Shown here: piece after piece, positions 33,189 to 43,359 of the stretch
Position numbering within the stretch: the stretch's first letter is position 1
Layout of the letters: each line of letters begins with the position of its first letter
NCBI GenBank assembly: GCA_031262295.1
Contig: JAISIA010000074.1
Location: forward strand, 1-47,004
Origin: Bacteroidales bacterium
GTDB lineage: Bacteria > Bacteroidota > Bacteroidia > Bacteroidales > P3
Length of the DNA: 47,004 bases
Direction: 5' to 3'
Made by a program: the position numbers and the translations under genes
The notes under the pieces: model-generated
Databases searched by the model: none
Seen by the model: only the letters and a program-made list of their open reading frames with translations
Told to the model about the DNA's origin: nothing

Positions 33189-33240
33189 TTTGTGGAAAGA
33201 TTTGAACTGATTGCAACCACATAAAAAAATGCTAAAACAT
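33189..33240 (+). promoter_or_regulatory. SAM-II (SAM_alpha) riboswitch upstream of metK
   Basis: P1 stem TGTGG (33191-33195) / CCACA (33217-33221) enclosing GATTTGAACTGATTGCAA (33199-33216), then an A-rich linker and GCTAAAA (33231-33237). This order and these conserved blocks (GAUUUgAAC, AUUGCAA, GCUAAA) match the SAM-II aptamer, known from Alphaproteobacteria and some Bacteroidota. It senses S-adenosylmethionine, the product of the metK gene that follows. Confidence 0.87.
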
Positions 33241-33248
33241 TTTTTTAT
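33221..33248 (+). promoter_or_regulatory. Candidate expression platform overlapping the riboswitch 3' part
   Basis: Perfect 11-bp inverted repeat ATAAAAAAATG (33221-33231) / CATTTTTTTAT (33238-33248) with loop CTAAAA. It takes in the linker and the first base of the GCTAAAA strand of the aptamer, so the aptamer fold and this hairpin should exclude each other. The stem is A-U rich and weak. Confidence 0.45.
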
Positions 33249-33317
33249 TCCTCTTTTGGTTTTTATTTTTCCCTTTATTTATAATATTATTTTTTTAAAC
33301 TTAAAATATTAAATTTT

Positions 33318-34589
33318 ATGGCTTATTTTTTTACTTCTGAATCCGTTTCAGAGGGACATCCAGATAAGGTAGCGGATCAAATTTCAGATGCTCTATTAGA
33401 TGAATTTTTAAAGAAAGACTCCACAAGTAAGGTTGCTTGTGAAACTCTTGTAACTACTGGTTTGGTAGTTTTAAGTGGAGAGGTTCGTTGTAGCGGTTAT
33501 GTAGATGCACAAGATATTGCAAGGAAAGTTATAAAGGATATTGGATATACTAAGGGTGAATATATGTTTGAGAGCAACTCTTGTGGGGTTATCTCAACAA
33601 TACATGACCAATCCAATGACATAAATCAAGGTGTTGAAAGGGAAATTCCAGAGCAACAAGGAGCGGGAGACCAAGGTATGATGTTTGGTTATGCTTGTAG
33701 TGAGACCGATGACTTTATGCCCCTACCTCTAATCTTAGCTCACCAATTAGTAAGTGAGCTTGCAGATATTAGAAGAGAAAACAAGGTGATGAAGTATCTT
33801 CGTCCTGATAGCAAGAGTCAAGTAACTATAAAGTTTGATGAGAAGAATAACCCAATTGCAATAGACACTATCGTTGTTTCAACTCAGCATGATGAGTTTG
33901 GTGATGAGGAAAAAATGTTGGAAACAATCAAAAAAGATGTTCAAGATATTCTTATTCCAAGAGTGATAAACAAACAAACACGTCAGAATATAAAGGATTT
34001 ATTTAAGGATTATAAGCTTTTTGTCAATCCAACAGGAAAGTTTGTTATTGGAGGTCCTCATGGGGATACAGGATTAACAGGAAGGAAGATTATTGTTGAT
34101 ACTTATGGAGGAAAGGGTGCTCATGGTGGTGGTGCTTTTTCAGGAAAGGATCCTTCAAAGGTTGATCGTTCGGCTGCTTATGCTATGCGTCATATTGCAA
34201 AAAATATGGTTGCCTCTGGCTTATGCAACGAAGTTTTGGTACAAGTTGCTTATGCAATTGGCGTAGCTGAACCTGTGGGACTATATGTCAATACCTACAA
34301 TAGTGCAAAGGTGAAAAACCAAGAAGGAAACATAATGAACGATGGAGAAATTGCAGAAAAGATAAAAGAAATCTTTGATCTTAGACCTTATTCCATTATT
34401 GAACGTTTAGGATTAAAGAATCCTATATACTATCCTACTGCTAAGTATGGACATTTTGGAAGAACCCCATATAAATCTATTGTAAAGGTTATGGAAAATG
34501 GAAAAGAAATTGAAAAGCAGGTTGAGTTCTACACTTGGGAAAGATTGGATTATATTGACAAAATTAGAAATGCCTTTTCTATAAAATAG
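33318..34589 (+). CDS. metK: S-adenosylmethionine synthetase
   Basis: A 423-residue cytoplasmic enzyme making SAM from methionine and ATP. Signatures seen: [20 protein letters not shown] at the N-terminus, [12 protein letters not shown] (methionine adenosyltransferase signature 1), and [19 protein letters not shown] (signature 2). Its length is slightly above the 385-400 typical of Proteobacteria, as usual in Bacteroidota. The gene has a 5' leader of about 130 nt with a SAM-II riboswitch, so expression is expected to fall when SAM is high. It is monocistronic as far as can be seen. Confidence 0.97.
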   Translation: MAYFFTSESVSEGHPDKVADQISDALLDEFLKKDSTSKVACETLVTTGLVVLSGEVRCSGYVDAQDIARKVIKDIGYTKGEYMFESNSCGVISTIHDQSNDINQGVEREIPEQQGAGDQGMMFGYACSETDDFMPLPLILAHQLVSELADIRRENKVMKYLRPDSKSQVTIKFDEKNNPIAIDTIVVSTQHDEFGDEEKMLETIKKDVQDILIPRVINKQTRQNIKDLFKDYKLFVNPTGKFVIGGPHGDTGLTGRKIIVDTYGGKGAHGGGAFSGKDPSKVDRSAAYAMRHIAKNMVASGLCNEVLVQVAYAIGVAEPVGLYVNTYNSAKVKNQEGNIMNDGEIAEKIKEIFDLRPYSIIERLGLKNPIYYPTAKYGHFGRTPYKSIVKVMENGKEIEKQVEFYTWERLDYIDKIRNAFSIK

Positions 34590-34659
34590 TTTCTTGATAA
34601 AATAAAAAGCTAAAGAAAACGTATTATGTAATTATAGGAAGCTAAATACTTTTATATAG

Positions 34660-35532
34660 ATGAAAAAAACTTTTATTTTACAACTATTTATACTTGTTTT
34701 CCTTTTCTTAGGAGTAAATTTAGAGATTAGGGCTGAGAAATTCTTTGCAGTAAATCAGGATAATGATACTATATATTATAGTATTGAAGAGAATAGTAAA
34801 ATACAAATTGCTACGGTTACTTATCCTGGAGATAATACACAGATTGTTCGTTATGACTATAAAGACACTTTACGTATTCCAGAAGATGTTACACATAATG
34901 GAATAAATTATAAAGTCACAATAATAGGAAAACATGCCTTTGATGGTTGCAGACTTTTGCGTTATGTTCTTATTCCTCAAAGTGTGCATACAATAGAAAA
35001 CTATGCTTTTTATGATTGTGTCCTATTAAATAGTATAAATCTTACAAATGAGATTAAGGATATTGGGGTCTCTGCTTTTGAAAATTGTAGGGCATTAGAA
35101 ACAATTGTTCTTCCAAATCATCTAAAAAAGATTTCTAATAGTATGTTTAGAAATTGCGTATCTCTATCCTCAATAATCATTCCTCAAAAAGTTGAGACCA
35201 TAGAGTCCTTTGCCTTTATGAATTGTTCAAAATTATCATCTATTATATTGCCTGAGGCTCTAACATTGATTGATAATAGTGCTTTTAGAGATTGTATTTC
35301 CCTAACGGTTATTGATATTCCACAAAACGTAAAGACGATTAGGATAAATGCTTTTGCAGGAAATGTGAATCTAAATGCAATAAATCTATATTCATCCATT
35401 CCTCCAAGAATATATTTTGAAACATTTGATGGAGTACCTCTAAGTCTTGATGTTTATATTCACGCAGGCAGTATAAGCAATTATCAAAAGGACGAATACT
35501 GGAATAAGTTTGTAAATATACAACCCAAATAA
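34660..35532 (+). CDS. BspA-like leucine-rich repeat surface protein
   Basis: A 290-residue secreted protein with a signal peptide (MKKTFILQLFILVFLFLGVNLEIRA). It then carries about six LRR_5-type repeats of roughly 23 residues from about residue 90, each with the pattern I-x-x-x-A-F-x-x-C-x-x-L-x-x-I-x-L-P (for example VHTIENYAFYDCVLLNSINL, SNSMFRNCVSLSSIIIPQ, LIDNSAFRDCISLTVIDIPQ). BspA-type repeats are common in host-associated Bacteroidota and Treponema and often mediate adhesion. It ends with a short beta-rich tail (YIHAGSISNYQKDEYWNKF) but no recognisable sorting domain is seen. Confidence 0.9.
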   Translation: MKKTFILQLFILVFLFLGVNLEIRAEKFFAVNQDNDTIYYSIEENSKIQIATVTYPGDNTQIVRYDYKDTLRIPEDVTHNGINYKVTIIGKHAFDGCRLLRYVLIPQSVHTIENYAFYDCVLLNSINLTNEIKDIGVSAFENCRALETIVLPNHLKKISNSMFRNCVSLSSIIIPQKVETIESFAFMNCSKLSSIILPEALTLIDNSAFRDCISLTVIDIPQNVKTIRINAFAGNVNLNAINLYSSIPPRIYFETFDGVPLSLDVYIHAGSISNYQKDEYWNKFVNIQPK

Positions 35533-35560
35533 TCGGGCATACAAATAAAAATTCCCCCCC

Positions 35561-35600
35561 TGACTTTTTGTCATATTTTGTTTCTTGGCAAAAGAATTGT
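35561..35600 (+). promoter_or_regulatory. Sigma-54-like promoter with palindromic operator upstream of clpB
   Basis: Palindrome TGAC-TTTTT-GTCA (35561-35573). Thirteen bp further on is TGGCAAAAGAATTGT (35586-35600), whose GG and GT lie 12 bp apart as in the -24/-12 consensus TGGCAC-N5-TTGC. A start near 35611 would give a leader of about 30 nt. No TAnnTTTG element is at a fitting place, so this gene appears to use a different sigma factor from its neighbours. Confidence 0.55.
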
Positions 35601-35641
35601 TCTTTTTTTATTTCATAAATTGAAAAAACAATAAAAAAGCA

Positions 35642-37804
35642 ATGGAAACAAATAATAATAATCAACAATTGGATCAATTAAACCGCTATGCAATTAATCT
35701 TAATAAGGCTGCAAAGGAAGGAAAATTAGATCCTGTAATAGGAAGGGATGAAGAAATACGTAGAGTATTACAAATTCTTTCACGAAGAACTAAGAATAAT
35801 CCTATGCTTATAGGAGAACCCGGAGTTGGAAAAACTGCAATAGCAGAAGGTATTGCTCAGAGGATAGAAAGAAAGGATGTTCCCGAAAATTTAAAAGACA
35901 AACAAATCTACTCATTAGATATGGGTGCATTGATAGCTGGAGCCAAATATAAGGGCGAATTTGAAGAGCGTTTAAAGGGAGTTATCAATGAAATCATCTC
36001 TTCACAAGGCGATATTATACTTTTTATTGATGAAATTCACACTTTGGTTGGTGCAGGTGGTGGAGAAGGAGCTATGGATGCAGCAAATATATTAAAGCCA
36101 GCTTTGGCTCGTGGAGAGTTAAGAGCAATTGGAGCAACAACATTGGAGGAATACCAAAAATATTTTGAGAAAGACAAGGCACTTGCTCGTAGATTTCAAA
36201 GTGTCATGATAGATGAACCGAGCGTAGAAGACACAATTTCTATACTCAGAGGCTTAAAAGAAAAGTATGAAATCCACCATAAGGTTAGGATAAAAGATGC
36301 AGCTATTGTTGCGGCAGCTCAAATGTCTCAAAGGTATATAACATCTCGATTCCTTCCAGATAAGGCAATAGATCTTATTGATGAGGCTGCAGCAAAACTA
36401 AGAATGGAAATAAACTCTTCTCCAGAGGAATTGGATGAGGTGGAAAGAAAATTGCGTCAATTGGAAATAGAAAGGGCTGCAATAAAAAAAGAAAAAGACG
36501 ACAAAAAGGTAGCACAACTTACCAAAGAAATTGATGAATTATCCTCTCAAAAAGAAGTATTGACTAAGAAATGGAAAGAAGAAAAGAATTTGGTTGATGC
36601 AATTCAAGAAGAGGTAAAGAAGATTGAAACCTTCAAACAAGAGGCTGACAAGGCTGAAAGAATGGGAGACTATGGTAAGGTTGCAGAATTGCGTTATGGA
36701 AAGATTAAAACGGCAGAGTCTTCTTTAAAAGAATATCAAGAAAAGTTAAAAGCAACTCAAAATGGAGAGGCTTTAATTAAAGAAGAAGTTGATCAAGATG
36801 ACATAGCAGAAGTAGTTTCTCGCTGGACAGGTATTCCTGTGGATAGGATGATGCAAAGTGAGAAAGACAAATTATTGCATCTTGAAGATGAATTAAAGAA
36901 AAGAGTCGTTGGACAAGATGAGGCTATTGAAGCAATAGCTAATGCAATTCGTAGAAGCCGCTCTGGACTTAGCGATGAAAAGCGTCCAATAGGTTCATTT
37001 GCTTTCTTAGGTTCTACTGGTGTTGGAAAGACTGAGCTTGCAAGAGCCTTAGCAGAATTGCTTTTTGATGATGAAAACCTAATGATAAGAATTGATATGT
37101 CGGAATACCAAGAAAGATTTTCAGTTTCTCGTCTTATTGGTGCTCCTCCCGGATATGTAGGTTATGAAGAAAGCGGTCAATTGACCGAAGCCGTAAGAAG
37201 AAAACCCTACTCCATTGTTCTTTTGGATGAAATTGAAAAAGCACATCCCGATGTCTTTAATATCCTTTTACAAGTCTTAGAAGATGGTCGTCTAACCGAT
37301 AATAAGGGAAGATTGGTTGATTTCAAAAATACAATAATAATAATGACTTCAAATCTTGGATCAGAATTTTTGCAACAAGCTCTTGAAGATGGAGACAAGA
37401 AAAACTTTGAACAAAGATGGCAAAAAGCAAAAGACGAAGTCTTTAATCTATTAAAGAAAACAATAAGACCAGAATTTCTAAATAGGATTGATGAAATTAT
37501 TGTATTCCGTCCTTTAATGATAGAACAGGTTAGAGAAATTGTAGTTTTGCAATTAAATCGTTTAATTAAACAATTAAAAGAAAAAGGCATTTCAATATCA
37601 TTTGATGATAGTGCAATTGATTATTTAGCAGAAAATGGATACGATCCTCTCTTGGGAGCACGTCCAGTTAAGAGAATAATTCAAAAACTTATAGTAAATA
37701 ATCTATCAATTGAAATGATAAAAGGAAATTTGGACAATAAAACTTCTATTGAAGTTGTTCAAAGAGAAGGAAAATTATTCTTCCTTCCAAAGAAAGAGGA
37801 ATAA
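35642..37804 (+). CDS. clpB: ClpB-type disaggregase lacking the N-terminal domain
   Basis: A 720-residue Hsp100 protein. AAA1 starts almost at once: Walker A GEPGVGKT at 58-65, then [18 protein letters not shown] long coiled-coil middle domain (about 265-395) typical of ClpB follows, then AAA2 with GSTGVGKT and [13 protein letters not shown]. No ClpP-docking loop follows MTSNLGS. Standard ClpB is about 860 residues with a Clp N-domain of about 140 residues. Here the ORF opens at [20 protein letters not shown] and nothing in the upstream 110 bp encodes the missing part. In E. coli a similar short form comes from an internal start; here it is the only form. It should reactivate aggregated protein with DnaK. 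Confidence 0.94.
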   Translation: METNNNNQQLDQLNRYAINLNKAAKEGKLDPVIGRDEEIRRVLQILSRRTKNNPMLIGEPGVGKTAIAEGIAQRIERKDVPENLKDKQIYSLDMGALIAGAKYKGEFEERLKGVINEIISSQGDIILFIDEIHTLVGAGGGEGAMDAANILKPALARGELRAIGATTLEEYQKYFEKDKALARRFQSVMIDEPSVEDTISILRGLKEKYEIHHKVRIKDAAIVAAAQMSQRYITSRFLPDKAIDLIDEAAAKLRMEINSSPEELDEVERKLRQLEIERAAIKKEKDDKKVAQLTKEIDELSSQKEVLTKKWKEEKNLVDAIQEEVKKIETFKQEADKAERMGDYGKVAELRYGKIKTAESSLKEYQEKLKATQNGEALIKEEVDQDDIAEVVSRWTGIPVDRMMQSEKDKLLHLEDELKKRVVGQDEAIEAIANAIRRSRSGLSDEKRPIGSFAFLGSTGVGKTELARALAELLFDDENLMIRIDMSEYQERFSVSRLIGAPPGYVGYEESGQLTEAVRRKPYSIVLLDEIEKAHPDVFNILLQVLEDGRLTDNKGRLVDFKNTIIIMTSNLGSEFLQQALEDGDKKNFEQRWQKAKDEVFNLLKKTIRPEFLNRIDEIIVFRPLMIEQVREIVVLQLNRLIKQLKEKGISISFDDSAIDYLAENGYDPLLGARPVKRIIQKLIVNNLSIEMIKGNLDNKTSIEVVQREGKLFFLPKKEE

Positions 37805-37862
37805 AAAAGGAGAATATTCCTTAAAAATAATAAGAATAAGACAACATACATACACAATTAAG

Positions 37863-37905
37863 GACTATTTATTACATTTGCAAAGTAATAAATAGTCTTT
37901 TTTTT
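37863..37905. terminator. Terminator of clpB that also contains the rsmG promoter
   Basis: Perfect 13-bp stem GACTATTTATTAC (37863-37875) / GTAATAAATAGTC (37885-37897), 9-nt loop, eight Ts. The rsmG -7 element TACATTTG (37873-37880) lies within the left arm and loop, and the rsmG ATG follows the T-run directly. Confidence 0.8.
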
Positions 37906-38586
37906 ATGTGTTCTAACGAAGAAATATCAAATACAATTAAGCATTACTTTCCCAAAATTAGTGCTTCTCAATTAGAAACCTTTGAACAATTACCACAACT
38001 CTATAAGGAGTGGAATGAAAAAATCAATGTAATTTCAAGAAAGGATATAGAAAACATATTTTCTCATCATATATTACACTCTTTGGCTATTGCAAAATTG
38101 TGTAGTTTGAAACCAAATTCTGAAATTCTTGATGTAGGAACAGGAGGAGGCTTTCCCGGAATACCACTTGCTATAATGTTTCCTGAGGTTAATTTCACAT
38201 TAGTTGATAGTATAGGAAAAAAAATCAAGGTTGTTCAAGGCATAAAAGAGGCTCTTAATCTAAAAAATGTAAATCCTATTTGGGCAAGAGCAGAAACTAT
38301 TGATAAAAAATTTGACTTTATAGTCTCTCGTGCTGTAACTAATCTTGCAAGTTTTGTACCTTTGGTTAGGAAAAATATATCAAAAATAGAGTATCACAAA
38401 ATAGATAATGGCATATTATACCTTAAAGGAGGAGATATTGATGAAGAAATAAAAGAACTAAAACAATATTATACCAATACCCAAAAAGGAAAAACAAATA
38501 AACCAATTGTTAAAATGTATGATATATATGATTTTTTCCCATTAGAATATTTTGAAACAAAGAAAATCATCCATATAAAATTGTAG
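37906..38586 (+). CDS. rsmG: 16S rRNA (guanine-527-N7)-methyltransferase RsmG
   Basis: A 226-residue SAM-dependent methyltransferase (GidB). LYKEWNEKINVISRKD is the family N-terminal signature. The SAM-binding loop is ILDVGTGGGFPGIPLA, with VDSIGKKIKVV and FIVSRAVTNL as later motifs. It modifies the 530 loop of 16S rRNA. Its ATG follows the poly-T tract of the upstream hairpin directly, leaving a leader of about 19 nt without a recognisable Shine-Dalgarno sequence. Its TAG stop lies inside the first repeat hairpin (GTAGG-CAA-CCTAC), so the last coding base already belongs to the repeat. Confidence 0.95.
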   Translation: MCSNEEISNTIKHYFPKISASQLETFEQLPQLYKEWNEKINVISRKDIENIFSHHILHSLAIAKLCSLKPNSEILDVGTGGGFPGIPLAIMFPEVNFTLVDSIGKKIKVVQGIKEALNLKNVNPIWARAETIDKKFDFIVSRAVTNLASFVPLVRKNISKIEYHKIDNGILYLKGGDIDEEIKELKQYYTNTQKGKTNKPIVKMYDIYDFFPLEYFETKKIIHIKL

Positions 38587-38649
38587 GCAACCTACCTTTA
38601 TTTTGTCCTAACGGGTCGGCAACCGACTTTTGATTTTCCTAACGGAAGT
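38583..38649 (-). repeat. Two hairpin units overlapping the rsmG stop codon
   Basis: GTAGG-CAA-CCTAC (38583-38595), with the stop TAG inside the left arm. Compared with the usual GTCGG-CAA-CCGAC both members of the third pair have changed (C-G to A-T). The second unit is GTCGG-CAA-CCGAC (38615-38627) followed by TCCTAACGGAAGTC. Confidence 0.85.
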
Positions 38650-38715
38650 CAAAATATCTTCTTATTGTTTTTTTCTTATATTTTTTATATTTTTATAGGT
38701 TTTTAATTTGTATAA

Positions 38716-38820
38716 AATAAAACGCTGTTTTAATTTATTAAAACGAAGAAATAATTTATTAAAACGCTGTTTTAATTTCCTAAAACAAGGATTTAGAAAA
38801 TTAAAACAGCGTTTTATTTT
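38716..38820. repeat. AT-rich repeat core between rsmG and DUF1015
   Basis: Modules AAAACGCTGTTTTAATTT (twice), AAAACGAAGAAATAATTT, AAAACAAGGATTT and AAAACAGCGTTTTATTT. Several can form AAAAC-NNN-GTTTT triloop hairpins. No ORF. Confidence 0.8.
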
Positions 38821-38853
38821 TGTTGTATTATAGAAATATTAGAGTATTCCCTA

Positions 38854-38919
38854 ACTTCCGTTAGGAAAAGTAAAAGTCGGTTGCCGACCCATTAGGAAAA
38901 GTAAAGGTCGGTTGCCGAC
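38854..38919 (+). repeat. Two hairpin units next to the DUF1015 stop codon
   Basis: ACTTCCGTTAGGAAAAGTAA with GTCGG-TTG-CCGAC (38876-38888), then a shortened unit ATTAGGAAAAGTAAAG with GTCGG-TTG-CCGAC (38907-38919), 4 nt from the DUF1015 stop (38926-38924). Confidence 0.85.
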
Positions 38920-38923
38920 TTGC

Positions 38924-40177
38924 CTACTCTAATTCGTGAATTACTAAACCTGAACGTAGTTTTGGTTCAAACCAAGTTGTTTTTGGAGGCATTATATTGC
39001 CGCTATCTGCAATTGCAATGAGTTGTTTCATACTTACAGGGTAGAGTGCAAAGGCAACTTTCATCTCTTTGGAATCAACTCTTTTTTGTAATTCTCCAAG
39101 ACCTCTTATACCTCCAACAAAATCTATTCTCTTTGATGTTCTCAAATCTTTAATATCTAAAATCTGATCTAAGACAAGATTTGAAAGAATTGTAACATCC
39201 AAAACTCCTATTGGGTCATTATCGTTATAAGTTCCTTCTTTGGCAGAAAGTTTATACCAATTACCATCCAAATACATACTAAATTGATGAAGTTTTTCAG
39301 GACGGAAAATTTCCTTACCCATATTTTCTATTACAAAATATGGTTTTAGTTTTTCCAAAAACTCTTCATTAGTTAGGTTATTAAGATCTTTAACTACGCG
39401 ATTATAGTCTATAATCTTCAATTGATTATCTGGGAATATTACAGCCATAAAATAGTTGTACTCTTCTTCTCCTGTGTGGTTTGGATTAGCATTTTTTCTT
39501 TCTAAACCAACTCTTGCAGCAGCGGCTGTGCGATGATGACCATCGGCAACATATAGATTAGGAATATCATTATTGAATATATCTTCTATTCTCTTTATCT
39601 TAGCCTCATCATTTATAACCCAAAACTTATGACCAAAGCCATCTTCTTTGGCGATAAAGTCGTATATTGGTTCTTCTTTTGTTATTATATCATTAACTAT
39701 TGCATCAATTTCCTTATTTTGTGGATAAGCAAAAAATACAGGCTCACAATTGGCGTTAGTTATATTAACATGAATCATCCTATCATCTTCTTTATCCTTT
39801 CTTGTTAGTTCATGTTTTTTTATCTTATTGTTGAAGTAATCCTCAATATGAGTACAGCCAACTATACCATATTGTGTTCTTCCGTCCATTGTTTGTGCAT
39901 ATATGTATAGTTTTGGTTTTTCATCCTTAACCAACCAACCATTTTTCTTAAACATATTAAAGTTTTCCACAACCTTATCATATACCTCTTGGGAATGTTC
40001 ATCCACTCCTTCGGGAAGATCAATCTCTGCCTTAGTTATTCTTAGTAGGGAATACTTATTATCCTTTGCTTCCTCTCTTGCCTCTTTTGAGTTTAACACA
40101 TCATAAGGACGAGATGCCAATAAAGAAGCTATTTCCTTTGGAGGACGCAATCCTCTAAACGCCTTTACTCTTGCCAT
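38924..40177 (-). CDS. DUF1015 family protein
   Basis: A 417-residue cytoplasmic protein with the DUF1015 landmarks: FRGLRPPKEIASLLASRPYDVL at the N-terminus (read in parts), YIYAQTMDGRTQYGIVG, KKHELTRKDKEDDR, YVADGHHRTAAAARVG, and the C-terminal NIMPPKTTWFEPKLRSGLVIHEL (read in parts). The family is found in many bacteria and in Bacteroidota is often next to serine-biosynthesis genes; that context is absent here. The DGHHR motif is reminiscent of ParB-like nucleotide-binding folds, but the function is not established. Promoter TACTTTTG lies at 40242-40235. Confidence 0.9.
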   Translation of the reverse strand: MARVKAFRGLRPPKEIASLLASRPYDVLNSKEAREEAKDNKYSLLRITKAEIDLPEGVDEHSQEVYDKVVENFNMFKKNGWLVKDEKPKLYIYAQTMDGRTQYGIVGCTHIEDYFNNKIKKHELTRKDKEDDRMIHVNITNANCEPVFFAYPQNKEIDAIVNDIITKEEPIYDFIAKEDGFGHKFWVINDEAKIKRIEDIFNNDIPNLYVADGHHRTAAAARVGLERKNANPNHTGEEEYNYFMAVIFPDNQLKIIDYNRVVKDLNNLTNEEFLEKLKPYFVIENMGKEIFRPEKLHQFSMYLDGNWYKLSAKEGTYNDNDPIGVLDVTILSNLVLDQILDIKDLRTSKRIDFVGGIRGLGELQKRVDSKEMKVAFALYPVSMKQLIAIADSGNIMPPKTTWFEPKLRSGLVIHELE

Positions 40178-40234
40178 ATTTTTATTTTTTTTATTATTAT
40201 TTGTTAAAGAATTTTAAGTTTCTGTAAATTTTTG

Positions 40235-40242
40235 CAAAAGTA
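40235..40242 (-). promoter_or_regulatory. -7 promoter element of the DUF1015 gene
   Basis: TACTTTTG on the minus strand. Leader of about 50 nt. Confidence 0.55.
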
Positions 40243-40398
40243 TTATATCTTTTTTTAATGACAAAAAACAAAGTATATAAATTTGCTAAAATTAATTATT
40301 TATTTGGGTGAATTTTATATTAAATTACCACTATCTTTTATAGGGATACTTTTTATTAATCCCATTTATGTATTAGTATTTTTTAAGTTAATTAATAA

Positions 40399-42057
<1,659 letters not shown>

Positions 42058-42117
42058 ATTACTTAAAAAAAGTAATTATAGGGTTTTCTTTTAAAAGAAA
42101 CTTTTTGTTTTTTTTTA
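42058..42117. terminator. Terminator region between pyrG and a membrane protein gene
   Basis: ATTACTT / AAGTAAT stem directly after the pyrG stop, then TTTCTTTT / AAAAGAAA followed by a T-rich run. Individually weak but placed between convergent genes. Confidence 0.5.
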
Positions 42118-42122
42118 AAACG

Positions 42123-43274
42123 TTATTTGAATTTACGTGTTTTCAAATCGTATATATCATAAGAGGTGTCATTTTTATAGAAAAAGACATTATTATCTAT
42201 TTGCTTTTTTGCCTTTATATATTTTGGAATAAAGAAATTATTATCCCTATCTCTTGCACCTAATAAACCTTTTTCATCAGTTATTATTAATCTACCACTA
42301 TATTGCTTTGGTGAAACATAACGATTAACAACTCCATATTCATAAAGAGTAAAAGGATTATATCCCATAGATAATATAGGGATTACAAAAAATGAAAGAA
42401 TAACAATAGCAAATGATTTTATATAGTTTTTTGTTGTTATAATAAATACAAGTAACATAATTACCAAAGAAGAAATAAAAGCAATTAATCCTACGTATGG
42501 AATACGTTGAGTGTATATGACAATTGCAGAAATTAGAGTTGATATGACATATATTATTTTCATATTTTTCTTACTTAAATTCTTAAATGAAAAACGTCTG
42601 AAAAATACATTTAAAGAATATAATGTTATTCCAACAGAAAGAAATGTCCAATTAATATTATCAGAGAGTATGCCCAAAACCATAGATGCCAAAACAAAAA
42701 GACTTAGTATTACAACATCTATTACTTTTAATTTTGAACTTAATTGAGCTGCATAGAAACCTGAAAAAACTTGAAAATTGGAACTATCTTTTTTTAACTT
42801 TGTATTTGTTAATATGTATATAGTGTATATTATTAGTTGTGCATATAAATACCATACATATAGGGAATATATTAAAATTGTATTAAGCCATTGAGGAAAT
42901 TCAATAATATAAGAATTAAACATTCCAACAGCTTCTGAGAATCCATAATAATATATAGAATCATAATCAACAGAAAAAGAATCTATAACTGTAGCAAAAA
43001 TTACAAATATAAGTGTTAAATAAAATCCCGCCTTTTCTTTATTGAAACATAGTAGTGATATATTAAAACGAACAACGTTTGATATCATAACTAATAGAAG
43101 TATTAATATGCCCGACTCATGAAAACTTCGTCCAAACAATCCTTCCAAATAGTCCTTTATTGAAAAGAAAGCACATGCTAAAACAAATAATATATCTATT
43201 ATTAGCAGAATATAGTTTATTTTATTTTTTTTAAACCAATTTGTTGTAAAAATATAAGTTTTGTCTTTATTCAT
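42123..43274 (-). CDS. Multi-pass membrane protein, unrecognised
   Basis: A 383-residue protein with about nine or ten hydrophobic segments between residues 20 and 320, then a soluble C-terminal tail of about 65 residues (from YGVVNRYVSPKQYSG) that ends KTRKFK. The tail, with GLLGARDRDNNFFIPKY, hints at a small beta domain. Other Bacteroidota have DUF4153-like proteins of this build, but I cannot assign the family. The ATG at 43298 overlaps its own -7 element (43303-43296), so the start MNKDKTYIF at 43274 is used. It is divergent from uvrB. Confidence 0.65.
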   Translation of the reverse strand: MNKDKTYIFTTNWFKKNKINYILLIIDILFVLACAFFSIKDYLEGLFGRSFHESGILILLLVMISNVVRFNISLLCFNKEKAGFYLTLIFVIFATVIDSFSVDYDSIYYYGFSEAVGMFNSYIIEFPQWLNTILIYSLYVWYLYAQLIIYTIYILTNTKLKKDSSNFQVFSGFYAAQLSSKLKVIDVVILSLFVLASMVLGILSDNINWTFLSVGITLYSLNVFFRRFSFKNLSKKNMKIIYVISTLISAIVIYTQRIPYVGLIAFISSLVIMLLVFIITTKNYIKSFAIVILSFFVIPILSMGYNPFTLYEYGVVNRYVSPKQYSGRLIITDEKGLLGARDRDNNFFIPKYIKAKKQIDNNVFFYKNDTSYDIYDLKTRKFK

Positions 43275-43295
43275 CTTGTAGAGGGTATTAGGGTG

Positions 43296-43331
43296 CAAAG
43301 ATAATAAATTCTAACAAAAAACGTATCTTTG
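43296..43331. promoter_or_regulatory. Divergent -7 elements between the membrane protein gene and uvrB
   Basis: Minus strand TATCTTTG (43303-43296) and plus strand TATCTTTG (43324-43331), 20 bp apart, so the two -33 regions overlap. Confidence 0.6.
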
Positions 43332-43359
43332 CCACAAATAAGAGGATTATAAATATATT

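Noticed and set aside
35533..35641. Frameshifted remnant of a ClpB N-domain upstream of clpB
   Set aside because: The 109 bp hold promoter-like sequence and T/A runs; none of the three plus-strand frames resembles a Clp N-domain, which would also need over 400 bp.
43275..43298. Upstream ATG of the membrane protein gene at 43298
   Set aside because: It overlaps the gene's own TATCTTTG promoter element, so it would not be transcribed.
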